A stretch of 13,358 bases of DNA from Candidatus Brevefilum sp. (lineage in GTDB: Bacteria > Chloroflexota > Anaerolineae > Anaerolineales > Anaerolineaceae), in contig SLIC01000045.1 in assembly GCA_007135845.1 (NCBI GenBank), forward strand, positions 1 through 13,358. Direction: 5' to 3'. Made by a program: the position numbers and the translations under genes. Positions 6,814-13,358 of this stretch are shown here, piece by piece (the first letter of the stretch is position 1; each line of letters begins with the position of its first letter). The notes below the pieces were generated by a model. That model was not told where the DNA came from, did not search any database, and worked only from the letters and a program-made list of their open reading frames with translations.

Positions 6814-7827
6814 CTAAACTGTAGCAATCGGTGTTACAGGCGAGCCTACTGCGCCGGTTAAACGTAAGGGTGGAGCTGTTAGTAAAAACCGACTGCGACC
6901 GTGTTTTCTGAGCCAGGCCGCCAGTTCAGCCAGGTACCATAACTCGCCGAGAGGAAGACCTAACTTGAATAAACAGTGATGGTGCAGTGGCAGCCGGGTA
7001 TGTGTAATGCGTGCTTCCTGTGCACCCGGCAACGCTTCAACTGCCTGGTTGTCAGCGATGAGGGCCGCAATGCCACTATCCGTAATCCAGTTTAGCAGTC
7101 GATCGTCCCATCCATCCAGGACAGCGCAGGCGGATTTAAGGGAACTATCCGGTTGGCCCTTCATACGTAACACGACCCGGTCAAACCCCGTCCACAAACA
7201 AAGGAAATCCCCGGGCTCAACAATAACCTGGTCTTTTTCCAAGATCATCATCAACTGATCGTACCCTACTTGTTGTCTAGGTGTTTCACCACATTCACTG
7301 AATAAATCCACCAGGACACCCCGACCCTGGACGCCGTGTGCGGCCATGTTCTCGATCCCCAGTGCAGAAGCATGCACAGAACCATCTTCACCTATTACTA
7401 AATACTCATCTGCCTGATAGCCGTTATAATAGACCGGTTCTTCAACCCCGTCGCTGTTGATATCAAATAATGCGCCGCGATGCGCCAGACCATCCCACTG
7501 GGTAGAATATTGGGTGTAGAGCGTCACTTTTTCATCTGATGCAATGTCCTTTAAATTTGGATCTATCTCATGCCAGTGATAGTTATAATAATCCTTGCCA
7601 TTCCTGGTCACAGGACTTAACTCGGGCGGAAAACGGACCGGGCTGAGCAGGCTGCCGCCGGGGTAGTCCAGCGGTAGGCTGAGGCAAAAGATCAAGCCGT
7701 GTTCCACCTCAGCGATGCCCTGCCTGACTTTTTCCGGTGTGACCAGGTTGAGCCGTCCCAGCTGGTCTTCATCCCCCCAATCACCCCAGGTTGAGCCATC
7801 AGGACGGTTTACCCAGCGTTTACTCAT
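6814..7827 (-). CDS. Cyclase family protein (PF04199 metal-dependent amidohydrolase-like)
   Basis: A 337-residue protein of the longer type of the cyclase family, which includes bacterial kynurenine formamidase and isatin hydrolase; these use a metal ion (Mn or Zn) to hydrolyse amide or cyclic amide bonds. Landmarks are the N-terminal WGDWGDEDQLGRLNLVTPE (~14-32), LSLPLDYPGG (~49-58), QWDGLAHRGALFD (~110-122), which replaces the compact HxGTHxDxPxH metal motif and supplies His116, then NMAAHGVQGRGVLVDL (~160-175), and the C-terminal LPLHHHCLFKLGLPLGELWYL (~279-299), with His282-284 and Glu295. The pattern is intact, so a hydrolase is likely. It starts inside the lyase stop codon (4-bp overlap), so it probably acts on the lyase's substrate or product. 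It is the last gene of the carboxylate set; 255 bp without a clear gene follow before the glycosyltransferase. Confidence 0.88.
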   Translation of the reverse strand: MSKRWVNRPDGSTWGDWGDEDQLGRLNLVTPEKVRQGIAEVEHGLIFCLSLPLDYPGGSLLSPVRFPPELSPVTRNGKDYYNYHWHEIDPNLKDIASDEKVTLYTQYSTQWDGLAHRGALFDINSDGVEEPVYYNGYQADEYLVIGEDGSVHASALGIENMAAHGVQGRGVLVDLFSECGETPRQQVGYDQLMMILEKDQVIVEPGDFLCLWTGFDRVVLRMKGQPDSSLKSACAVLDGWDDRLLNWITDSGIAALIADNQAVEALPGAQEARITHTRLPLHHHCLFKLGLPLGELWYLAELAAWLRKHGRSRFLLTAPPLRLTGAVGSPVTPIATV

Positions 7828-9179
7828 ACTTGATAACCCTTCTCACGTGCTTTAGCCAAAACAACGTCAACCAATTCCCCAGCGACCCCGGTATAGTTGG
7901 CAGGATCCAACAGTTGATCCAGCTCAGAGGCATCCAGGTGTTCCAGTATTCGGTCATTTGCAAGCAGGGCGGCCTTAAGCGTGATCCCAGCCTCCTTCGC
8001 TCTACCCGCAATCGATGAAACCAATTGATGTGCCTGGTGCTTGCCCAATTTGGGGGCCAGTGCCATCATCACCGCTTCTGACATCATCAAGCCGCCCTCC
8101 AGGTTCAGGTTGGCCTGCATCCTCTCAGGGAAAACTTTTAGGTTTTCAAGGATAGCAACCATGTGCGCAAGCGCGCTGGCAGTGAGGACAAAAGCTTCGG
8201 GGATGACGAGCCACTCCAGGTGCATCTGCCCAACACCGCGTTCATGCTCCTGGATCATGGCGGTCATTTGCGAGCCAGCCAATTCCCGCAATTTATAGGC
8301 AATGGCGATCACTGGTTGGCAGTGAATCGGGTTGCGTTTTTGAGGCATGGTCGTGCTGGCACCCTGGCCAACACAATAAGCTTCACTTACCTCCCCAATT
8401 TCAGAGCGCATCAGGATCGCAATTTCATTGGCAATTTTGGCAAATGTCGCAGTCAGCATCGCCATCCAGGAGACCAGCTCCACCCAGCGATCACGTGCAG
8501 TGTGCCAGGTGATCTCCGGGGTTCCCAATCCGAAAATCTTCATCATTTCCCGCTGAACATCTAAGCCCTTATCACCCAGCGTAGCAAATGTGCCCACAGC
8601 GCCGGCACACTGCCCTACCAGCAGGCGGGGTTTCATCGCGTCTAACCGCTCCCGATGACGCAAGATTTCGGCCATCCAAACAGCAACTTTAAACCCGAAA
8701 GTGGTCGGTGCCGCTAACTGCTGAAAGGTACGCCCTGCCATTACCGTGTCACGGTGTTGCCTTGCGTGCCCCACTAGTGCTTTGATGACCCGGCTGATAT
8801 CTGATTCTAACAAGTTCAAACCATCACGGATTTGCAACACAAAGCCAGTATCAATAACATCCTGGGTCGTGGCCCCATAGTGCACCCAGCGAGCTGTTTC
8901 ATCGTCACAGGCGTTGGTTAATTGCGTGATAAAAGGTAATATCGGGAAACCGATCTTCTCAAAATCCTTTTTCATCAGTTCAAAATCAAAATGATGATGA
9001 TCAGAAAATTGTTTTATCTTTCGAGCAGTGCCTTGTGGAATGACACCGTATGATTCTTGAGCATCAGCCAGTGCAACCTCAATAGCAATCCAAGTCCTCA
9101 AAAGATTGACATCGGAAAAAACATCTTGCATCGGATTTTCAGCGTACAAAGTGTATAAATAAGATTGTTCAGAGACCAT
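7824..9179 (-). CDS. Fumarase/aspartase-superfamily lyase (adenylosuccinate lyase / 3-carboxymuconate cycloisomerase-like)
   Basis: A 451-residue cytosolic enzyme expected to form a homotetramer and to catalyse beta-elimination of a C-N or C-O bond, or the related cycloisomerisation. Seen in order: YLYTLYAENPMQDVFSD at the N-terminus; VHYGATTQDVIDTG (~99-112), the conserved H-x-GAT-x-QD region; AGRTFQQLAAPTTFGFKVAVW (~148-168), close to the PcaB-type equivalent rather than the T-H-x-Q of purine ASL; and GQGASTTMPQKRNPI (~271-285), the superfamily signature loop. A C-terminal helical ADSL_C-like domain follows. In the loop the usual G-S-S-x-M reads A-S-T-T-M, so the catalytic Ser position is Thr276. 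It is unlikely to be purB, as it is not near purine genes. ATG at 9179 is preferred over an in-frame TTG at 9191. Its stop overlaps the cyclase start (ATGA, 7824-7827), so the two are translationally coupled. Confidence 0.88.
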   Translation of the reverse strand: MVSEQSYLYTLYAENPMQDVFSDVNLLRTWIAIEVALADAQESYGVIPQGTARKIKQFSDHHHFDFELMKKDFEKIGFPILPFITQLTNACDDETARWVHYGATTQDVIDTGFVLQIRDGLNLLESDISRVIKALVGHARQHRDTVMAGRTFQQLAAPTTFGFKVAVWMAEILRHRERLDAMKPRLLVGQCAGAVGTFATLGDKGLDVQREMMKIFGLGTPEITWHTARDRWVELVSWMAMLTATFAKIANEIAILMRSEIGEVSEAYCVGQGASTTMPQKRNPIHCQPVIAIAYKLRELAGSQMTAMIQEHERGVGQMHLEWLVIPEAFVLTASALAHMVAILENLKVFPERMQANLNLEGGLMMSEAVMMALAPKLGKHQAHQLVSSIAGRAKEAGITLKAALLANDRILEHLDASELDQLLDPANYTGVAGELVDVVLAKAREKGYQV

Positions 9180-9191
9180 ACTTTTAACCAA

Positions 9192-9373
9192 CCTAAGTTT
9201 TAGTTTTAGATGTAACTAATTTAATGCAATTCACCAAATTCAATCAATTGAATAAACCGGAATACCTACATCAATTATTTTTGCTGAGCTGGGAAAAACG
9301 AGCGATTCGAAAAAACTAACTTAGGCAAAAATAACTGAAACTTCAATATTACCTTACCCAACACAAAGGATAC
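9192..9373 (-). other. AT-rich 182-bp gap between the Ldh-family gene and the lyase gene
   Basis: This is the only sizeable gap inside the carboxylate gene set. I see no open frame of note and no strong terminator; the best hairpin after the Ldh-family stop is a 4-bp stem. It contains one perfect small palindrome (listed separately). A weak promoter-like pair on the minus strand, TTGATT and TTAAAT about 17 bp apart, overlaps that palindrome, so the lyase and cyclase genes may have their own regulated promoter. This is inference only. Confidence 0.3.
9238..9253. promoter_or_regulatory. Candidate operator palindrome upstream of the lyase gene
   Basis: The 7-bp arms ATTCAAT (9238-9244) and ATTGAAT (9247-9253) are perfect inverted complements around a CA centre. 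The site lies about 60 bp upstream of the probable lyase start and overlaps the best promoter-like sequence in the gap. A short AT-rich palindrome can arise by chance. No regulator gene is in view. Confidence 0.22.
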
Positions 9374-10399
9374 TCAAGTATTTTTTTCTTCCTGTAACAA
9401 TCTGCACAGTTCCGACCAAAGTGTTTCAGATAGTTCCACATATTCAAAAGCTTGTTTTTTACAAATGAATGATTGTTCACCAGGTAGAAAGATATTTTTT
9501 TCATAATCAGTTTTTTTGATTTTTGAGATTAGCTGATTCATTTTTTCATTGTAATCATGTTCATTTATAAAATAGTCGGGATTCAATATGATAATTAAAT
9601 GACCATAATCCGAATATCCTTTATCGTAGCTTAAAGGTTTCACATTCCCCCCAAATGATCCACCAGTCAATAAACCCGCAAGAATATCAACCACCAACGC
9701 TAGCCCATAACCCTTGTATTCGCCGATTGGGATCATTGAACCATAAATCGCTTCAAAAGGATCATCTGTCGGTTTGCCGTTCTTATCAAGTGCCAAGCCA
9801 AAAGGAATTTTCTCCCTACATTTAGCAGCTGCTCTGATTTTTCCTCTGGCTACTTTTGAAACAGCCATATCTAGAATAATGGGTGGGTGATCTTCAGTAC
9901 CCGGAAATCCCCATGCGATTGGATTTGTGCCAAAAATTGGCTCTTTACCACCCCATGGTGCAATGGCTGGGGCAGAATTGCTAAAGATCATACTAATCAT
10001 TCTTTTTTGAGCAGCCAGATCAGCAAAAAAAGCAGCTGTCCCAAAATTGTTGCTGTTTCGGATACCCACAACACCAATGCCATTTTCAATGGCTTTATTA
10101 ATCGCAATTTCCATACCAAAATACATTGCAACCTGCCCAAAGCCATGTTCGGCACTGTAGACAGAGATCGTCTCTTGATCAATGATTGGGGTCAGTTTCG
10201 TCTCTGCTGTCATAAATCCCAGCTTGATTTTTTTTAAATAGATGGGTAATCGATTGATACCATGGGTGCTTTTACCAGTCTGGTGGGCAAAGACAATAGA
10301 GTCGGCAATGATCGAAGCCTGACTCACAGGAACCCCAACCCTTTCAAGCAGATCAATTGATAACTGCTTAAGTTCAGAAACTTTTACAGAAATATTCAT
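9374..10399 (-). CDS. Ldh family oxidoreductase (malate/L-lactate dehydrogenase, PF02615)
   Basis: A 341-residue protein of the NAD(P)-dependent Ldh/MDH type, unrelated in fold to classical Rossmann lactate dehydrogenases. Members include ureidoglycolate, sulfolactate and malate dehydrogenases, 2,3-diketogulonate reductase and delta-1-piperideine-2-carboxylate reductase. Family segments seen: STHGINRLPIYL (~44-55), which holds the catalytic His46 region; GVVGIRNSNNFGTAAFFA; NSAPAIAPWGGKEPIFGTNPIAWGFP, the long nucleotide-binding segment; DMAVSKVARGKIRAAAK; and GEYKGYGLALVVDILAGLLTGGSFGG. All are intact, so the enzyme is probably active in interconverting a 2-hydroxy (or imino/amino) acid and its 2-oxo (or unsaturated) form. 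The 3' part is AT-rich, for example 15/60 G+C at 9481-9540. It begins 9 bp after the TIM-barrel gene with no convincing Shine-Dalgarno sequence, which suggests coupled translation. A 182-bp gap separates it from the lyase gene downstream. Confidence 0.9.
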   Translation of the reverse strand: MNISVKVSELKQLSIDLLERVGVPVSQASIIADSIVFAHQTGKSTHGINRLPIYLKKIKLGFMTAETKLTPIIDQETISVYSAEHGFGQVAMYFGMEIAINKAIENGIGVVGIRNSNNFGTAAFFADLAAQKRMISMIFSNSAPAIAPWGGKEPIFGTNPIAWGFPGTEDHPPIILDMAVSKVARGKIRAAAKCREKIPFGLALDKNGKPTDDPFEAIYGSMIPIGEYKGYGLALVVDILAGLLTGGSFGGNVKPLSYDKGYSDYGHLIIILNPDYFINEHDYNEKMNQLISKIKKTDYEKNIFLPGEQSFICKKQAFEYVELSETLWSELCRLLQEEKNT

Positions 10400-10408
10400 G
10401 ACATCAAT

Positions 10409-11296
10409 TTAAGTTGGTGTCTTGTCAAGTGGCATGTCTGAATAATACTGATCGATCATCCGTTGAACCAGGCTGACCTGTTTGGCCCGCTGCCCGGCTT
10501 CGGCTTCTGATGTGTCCCAGCTGTGCGATTTGGCAACAGACCCACCGGTTTTTAAATAAATCGGCGCCGCCACTCGAATCATCTCGGGCACTTCATAGTG
10601 GCGGATGAACCCACCTGATGAAGCCGGGTTTTCCGTGTGCACATCCAGGGGAATATCAACAGCCTGCCGCATGGCAGCCAACATCTGCAGTTGGATATCG
10701 CGAATAGGGTTGATGGAGGAAGCACCGATGGATTCAAGCAACTTTGCGGAGCATGGGTTGCCGTGCCCACAATGCGCTGACACCTTGAACCGGCTTTCTG
10801 TCGGAATTTCTCCCTCTTCCCGCATCTGGTTGAGCAGCCATAGACAACCCTCATCGTAGATCAGGAAGGAGGTGCAACCCAGTGAAACTGCCCTTCTGAC
10901 ATCCTCTATTGCCCTCACAATCTGCTCCTGACCCCGTAAACGATAACCCATACGCTGTCCTTCCGGCGTGTTCACCGAAGCGCTGGTATCATAGGTTGCT
11001 CTTGGTCCAATCGCCAACACCAGCTCAACCTTGTGCTGGCGGGCAATCTCTACCATCTGGCTGATTTCATCATCGGTCAACAACAGAATGCCCTTTGTTT
11101 GGGTTACCCGGTGGATGGCGACACCAAAGTTGTTGAGTGCCACGAATAAAGCTTTCATTGTACCTGGGCTTTGAATGCCCGGTACTTCAAACCTGTACCG
11201 ACTGCCGTCATCAAATGCTTTCGTCGAAGTGGGCAAATCATACGCATCCCCGCCTGGCAGGCCCAGTTTTTCTAAAAATAATCGTGTATTATCCAT
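10409..11296 (-). CDS. TIM-barrel protein, possibly U32-peptidase-like; function unknown
   Basis: A 295-residue soluble protein with a regular alternation of short hydrophobic strands and helices that fits a (beta/alpha)8 barrel. Strands are seen at GVAIHRVT (~58-65), VELVLAIGPRA (~90-100), CTSFLIYDEG (~141-150), RFKVSAHCGHGNP (~169-181), GASSINPIRD (~191-200), IPLDVHTEN (~215-223) and APIYLKTGGS (~244-253). Strand ends carry likely active-site residues: Asp148/Glu149, His175/His178 with flanking Cys176 and Cys182, and Asp218/His220/Glu222. I associate it weakly with proteins annotated as peptidase U32 family, but I see no typical U32 signature and would not infer peptidase activity. Given its neighbours, an enzyme acting on a small carboxylate or its derivative is more likely. 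The start is well supported: AGGAGAG (complement of 11304-11310) lies 7 nt before the ATG. The Ldh-family gene follows after 9 bp. Confidence 0.75.
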   Translation of the reverse strand: MDNTRLFLEKLGLPGGDAYDLPTSTKAFDDGSRYRFEVPGIQSPGTMKALFVALNNFGVAIHRVTQTKGILLLTDDEISQMVEIARQHKVELVLAIGPRATYDTSASVNTPEGQRMGYRLRGQEQIVRAIEDVRRAVSLGCTSFLIYDEGCLWLLNQMREEGEIPTESRFKVSAHCGHGNPCSAKLLESIGASSINPIRDIQLQMLAAMRQAVDIPLDVHTENPASSGGFIRHYEVPEMIRVAAPIYLKTGGSVAKSHSWDTSEAEAGQRAKQVSLVQRMIDQYYSDMPLDKTPT

Positions 11297-11319
11297 AATG
11301 ATACTCTCCTGTACTTACT

Positions 11320-12672
11320 TTAGATTAAGTTAAACAAACCAGACAGATCTTCTTGATCGTTCCAAACAGATTGAATGATCGCTTCAGCTTGTGATGCAGA
11401 TTTTCCGCCAAAAATGGCCAAAGAGGTGAATTTTTGCACCAACTCCTGTAATGAAAGCGGGTTTTCAGGCTCGCCTTTTGGTAAATCAACCCTGGCTTGG
11501 TAGGATTGACCGTCTTGTGTTGTGATCCTTAAAATCGCCGGTCGTAAGCCTGGCACCAATGCAGATAATTCCGGGTCAGCTTGAACTTTGACTGTCTTGA
11601 CCAGTTGAATGAGAGCAGGGTTATGAATGTGCTCATTGGTAAACTCAGTAATGCCCGCTCTCCCCGTAAATAATGCGACCGCAACACTGAACGGAATGCT
11701 CATTTTGGCTGAAGAAATGTTCAGGATATCGGTGTGATCGTGTCGCTCAACAGCACCCTGATAGGCTTTTACCTCAATCTCATCTATCATATCAATACTA
11801 ATATCATTCTTTGTTTTTAATGCAAACGCGGCGTCAATAGGGGCATGACAATGCCGGCAGGCGGCATAAGGTTTAAAGTAAACTTGTTCGAAAAAGTTTG
11901 GTTCGTCCCCAACCGGTTCAGCAGTCAACTCCGGTTTACCAGTAAGTACTGCCAGATAACCATACGGCCCTGAAAACACATCATCGGGACCTTTGAAACC
12001 AGCACGCGCCATAATGGCAGCGATTAACCCGTTGTGGGCAGCTTGCCCTACATTATATGGCTTTAATTCAGACCCATCTTCAATCGCTTTTAACAATCCC
12101 CCTGCGCTTATAGCGGCGGCAGAGATCGCATCCTTCATCTGCGACTTTGAGAAACATAAGGCTGATGCAATCGCGGCGGCAGCCCCGATCGTCCCACAGA
12201 TGGCGGTCGCATGCAGGCCCCTTTCTTTGAGATAAGGCTGCATCATGCTGGCCAAACTTAGCGTTGTTTCATAACCAATAATTAGCCCACGCAACAGATC
12301 ATTCTTTGATAAATGCTTCACCTCCACAACGGGTAGAAGTGCTGAGATAATCGGCGCGCCCGGGTGCATCATGCCAAAACGGTGGCCATCATCCAATTCA
12401 GCAACATGTGAACTCAACCCGTTGCAAATGACTGCTGTGTGAATGTCCGTTTTTCTATCAAACCCAATTACCGTTGCATCACCACATGGTGAACCCAAAT
12501 CGTTTAGCAGCGCACTCCCCTTCTCGGAAAGGATCTTTGTGCCTGCCAGTGTGACACCTATATAATCTAATAAACATTGCTTTGCTTGTATGAGTGTTGT
12601 CTCAGAGAAGTTTTTCGCTGTTAATGAATACACCCCATCAATAAAATAATCTGTAAGAGTCATGTCCTTCAT
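11320..12672 (-). CDS. MmgE/PrpD family protein (dehydratase, decarboxylase or epimerase type)
   Basis: A 450-residue protein of the usual length for MmgE/PrpD (2-methylcitrate dehydratase, cis-aconitate decarboxylase, iminodisuccinate epimerase). The hallmark segments are in order: the helical N-terminal domain with CLLDYIGVTLAG (~33-44); ELDDGHRFGMMHPGAP (~92-107), with the paired histidines His97 and His103; GTIGAAAAIASAL (~160-172); GQAAHNGL (~209-216); YFKPYAACRHCHAPIDA (~265-281), with the conserved Lys267 and Cys/His cluster; SAKMSIPFSVAVAL; and PKGEPENPLS near the C-terminus. It is expected to be soluble and cofactor-free. Reactions known in the family start with proton abstraction alpha to a carboxylate, so dehydratase, decarboxylase and epimerase are all possible here. 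An ATG at 12672 is used; a second in-frame ATG at 12663 cannot be excluded. It is followed after 23 bp by the TIM-barrel gene. The exact reaction is not determinable from sequence. Confidence 0.9.
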   Translation of the reverse strand: MKDMTLTDYFIDGVYSLTAKNFSETTLIQAKQCLLDYIGVTLAGTKILSEKGSALLNDLGSPCGDATVIGFDRKTDIHTAVICNGLSSHVAELDDGHRFGMMHPGAPIISALLPVVEVKHLSKNDLLRGLIIGYETTLSLASMMQPYLKERGLHATAICGTIGAAAAIASALCFSKSQMKDAISAAAISAGGLLKAIEDGSELKPYNVGQAAHNGLIAAIMARAGFKGPDDVFSGPYGYLAVLTGKPELTAEPVGDEPNFFEQVYFKPYAACRHCHAPIDAAFALKTKNDISIDMIDEIEVKAYQGAVERHDHTDILNISSAKMSIPFSVAVALFTGRAGITEFTNEHIHNPALIQLVKTVKVQADPELSALVPGLRPAILRITTQDGQSYQARVDLPKGEPENPLSLQELVQKFTSLAIFGGKSASQAEAIIQSVWNDQEDLSGLFNLI

Positions 12673-12703
12673 TTTTCTGATTTTTCAACCATTTTTTCAT
12701 CCA

Positions 12704-13358
12704 TTATCCAAAAACCAATTTAATGTAGGCTGTTTCATCCTCAATCACACCATAAGCATTGGCTTTGGAATGCGTCTTCTTCGCCCAGCTATAATGGGGG
12801 TTAACTTCGTTCATTTTGTTTGAGTGAAGACTTTTTATGACACCACCTGCAGTTTGGACAATTTGCACAGCGTCATCGTATTCCTCTTTTGTCACAGCTT
12901 GCATTGCATTCACATACTTGGTATGGGATGGATGGATGATTGTCTTCCCAACAAAACCATTAGCTTTGTCAATCACTACTTCGCGTAATAAGCCGTCGAT
13001 AGCTGCATTGATAATGGGAGTACGGGTTAGCAAGGAATCATGAATATCATTTGTTGATAATAAACGATCCAGATCGTCGCCTTTATAAGCAAGGAAGTAT
13101 TCCCATACCGGGCCAGAAATCGTGAATTCATCCTCTTCTCTACTTAAAATATTCATAATATCTGCCAAGCAATCCCTAATTGCTAAAATATCATAAATTG
13201 AATAGTTTATGCCCCTACGCACACCAAAGAAGGAAGAGAAATCTGTCCCCCCAACCCGGATATTGAGGATTTTTTCGTGATGGTTTTTCATGATTTGTTT
13301 CAACTCTAACAGCTCATCACATCTTGTTTCAATAAAGGCAATCGTGCTCCCCTCCAAT
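12704..13358 (-). CDS. HpcH/HpaI aldolase / citrate-lyase-like C-C lyase (5' end outside window)
   Basis: The 217 visible residues are the C-terminal part of a TIM-barrel C-C bond lyase. The reading frame is open to the window edge, and the first codon in frame (TTG) is probably internal, so the true start lies beyond 13358. The visible part begins with an IAFIETR strand (an inner barrel strand carrying a Glu), followed by IRVGGTDFSSFFGVRR and SIYD, and later GFVGKTIIHPSH, the usual 'G..GK..IHP' phosphate/metal-side signature of citrate lyase beta and HpcH proteins. The 'RVGGTDF...GVRR...YD' stretch and the late YGV...T end resemble the PF15617 C-C_Bond_Lyase subgroup more than CitE; that placement is by memory of the family. 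Such enzymes cleave or form C-C bonds of acyl-CoA or 2-oxo acids with a divalent metal. It ends 31 bp before the MmgE/PrpD gene and is probably the upstream member of the same operon. The substrate is unknown. Confidence 0.72.
   Translation of the reverse strand, partial: LEGSTIAFIETRCDELLELKQIMKNHHEKILNIRVGGTDFSSFFGVRRGINYSIYDILAIRDCLADIMNILSREEDEFTISGPVWEYFLAYKGDDLDRLLSTNDIHDSLLTRTPIINAAIDGLLREVVIDKANGFVGKTIIHPSHTKYVNAMQAVTKEEYDDAVQIVQTAGGVIKSLHSNKMNEVNPHYSWAKKTHSKANAYGVIEDETAYIKLVFG

Noticed and set aside
8163..8564. Plus-strand frame of 133 codons within the lyase gene
   Set aside because: It lies antisense to a well-conserved enzyme; the translation has no family features.
9180..9191. 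TTG start for the lyase at 9191
   Set aside because: An ATG four codons downstream gives the expected N-terminus of the family, and no Shine-Dalgarno sequence favours the TTG.
12670..12703. Tiny frame (11 codons) between the C-C lyase and MmgE/PrpD genes
   Set aside because: It is rich in Lys and Glu, overlaps the next start and has no sign of being more than AT-rich spacer.

Overview
The window most resembles a genomic segment from the Chloroflexota (Anaerolineae-like). This is an inference from gene families and from the abundance of short 7-bp-period repeats and GC-rich hairpins between genes; no rRNA or other marker gene is present. Every supported gene lies on the minus strand, so transcription runs from high to low coordinates. 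There are no RNA genes, CRISPR arrays, complete mobile elements, transporters or regulators.

Right half (13358 down to 6814): six closely spaced genes for small-molecule carboxylate enzymes. In transcription order they are a citrate-lyase-like C-C lyase (5' end outside the window), an MmgE/PrpD-family protein, a TIM-barrel protein tentatively placed near U32 peptidases, an Ldh-family (malate/L-lactate dehydrogenase type) NAD(P)H oxidoreductase, a fumarase/aspartase-superfamily lyase closest to 3-carboxymuconate cycloisomerase, and a cyclase-family (PF04199) metal hydrolase. Gaps are 31, 23 and 9 bp, then 182 bp, then a 4-bp ATGA overlap. The set looks like one pathway for a hydroxy- or amino-polycarboxylate. 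The substrate cannot be read from sequence.

Left half (6558 down to 65): envelope-polysaccharide genes. These are a GT4 glycosyltransferase, a VanZ-like gene broken by an in-frame stop, a 717-bp stretch with no supported gene, a secreted or anchored TPR protein, an O-antigen ligase/polymerase-family membrane protein, and an LPG-synthase-TM/UPF0104 membrane protein. The TPR protein and the ligase are 4 bp apart with an overlapping Shine-Dalgarno sequence, so they are probably co-translated.

The most unusual features are non-coding. At least six blocks of heptanucleotide repeats lie at 1-62, 1110-1144, 1220-1261, 1363-1423, 1423-1468 and 4287-4342. They belong to two unit families, GACCGNN and AGYTNNN. 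Two blocks sit 7-10 bp upstream of start codons with nearly the same order of units. Another block runs into the 3' end of the ligase gene and supplies its stop codon. Three envelope genes also show abrupt internal GC changes, counted by hand, which suggests recombination.
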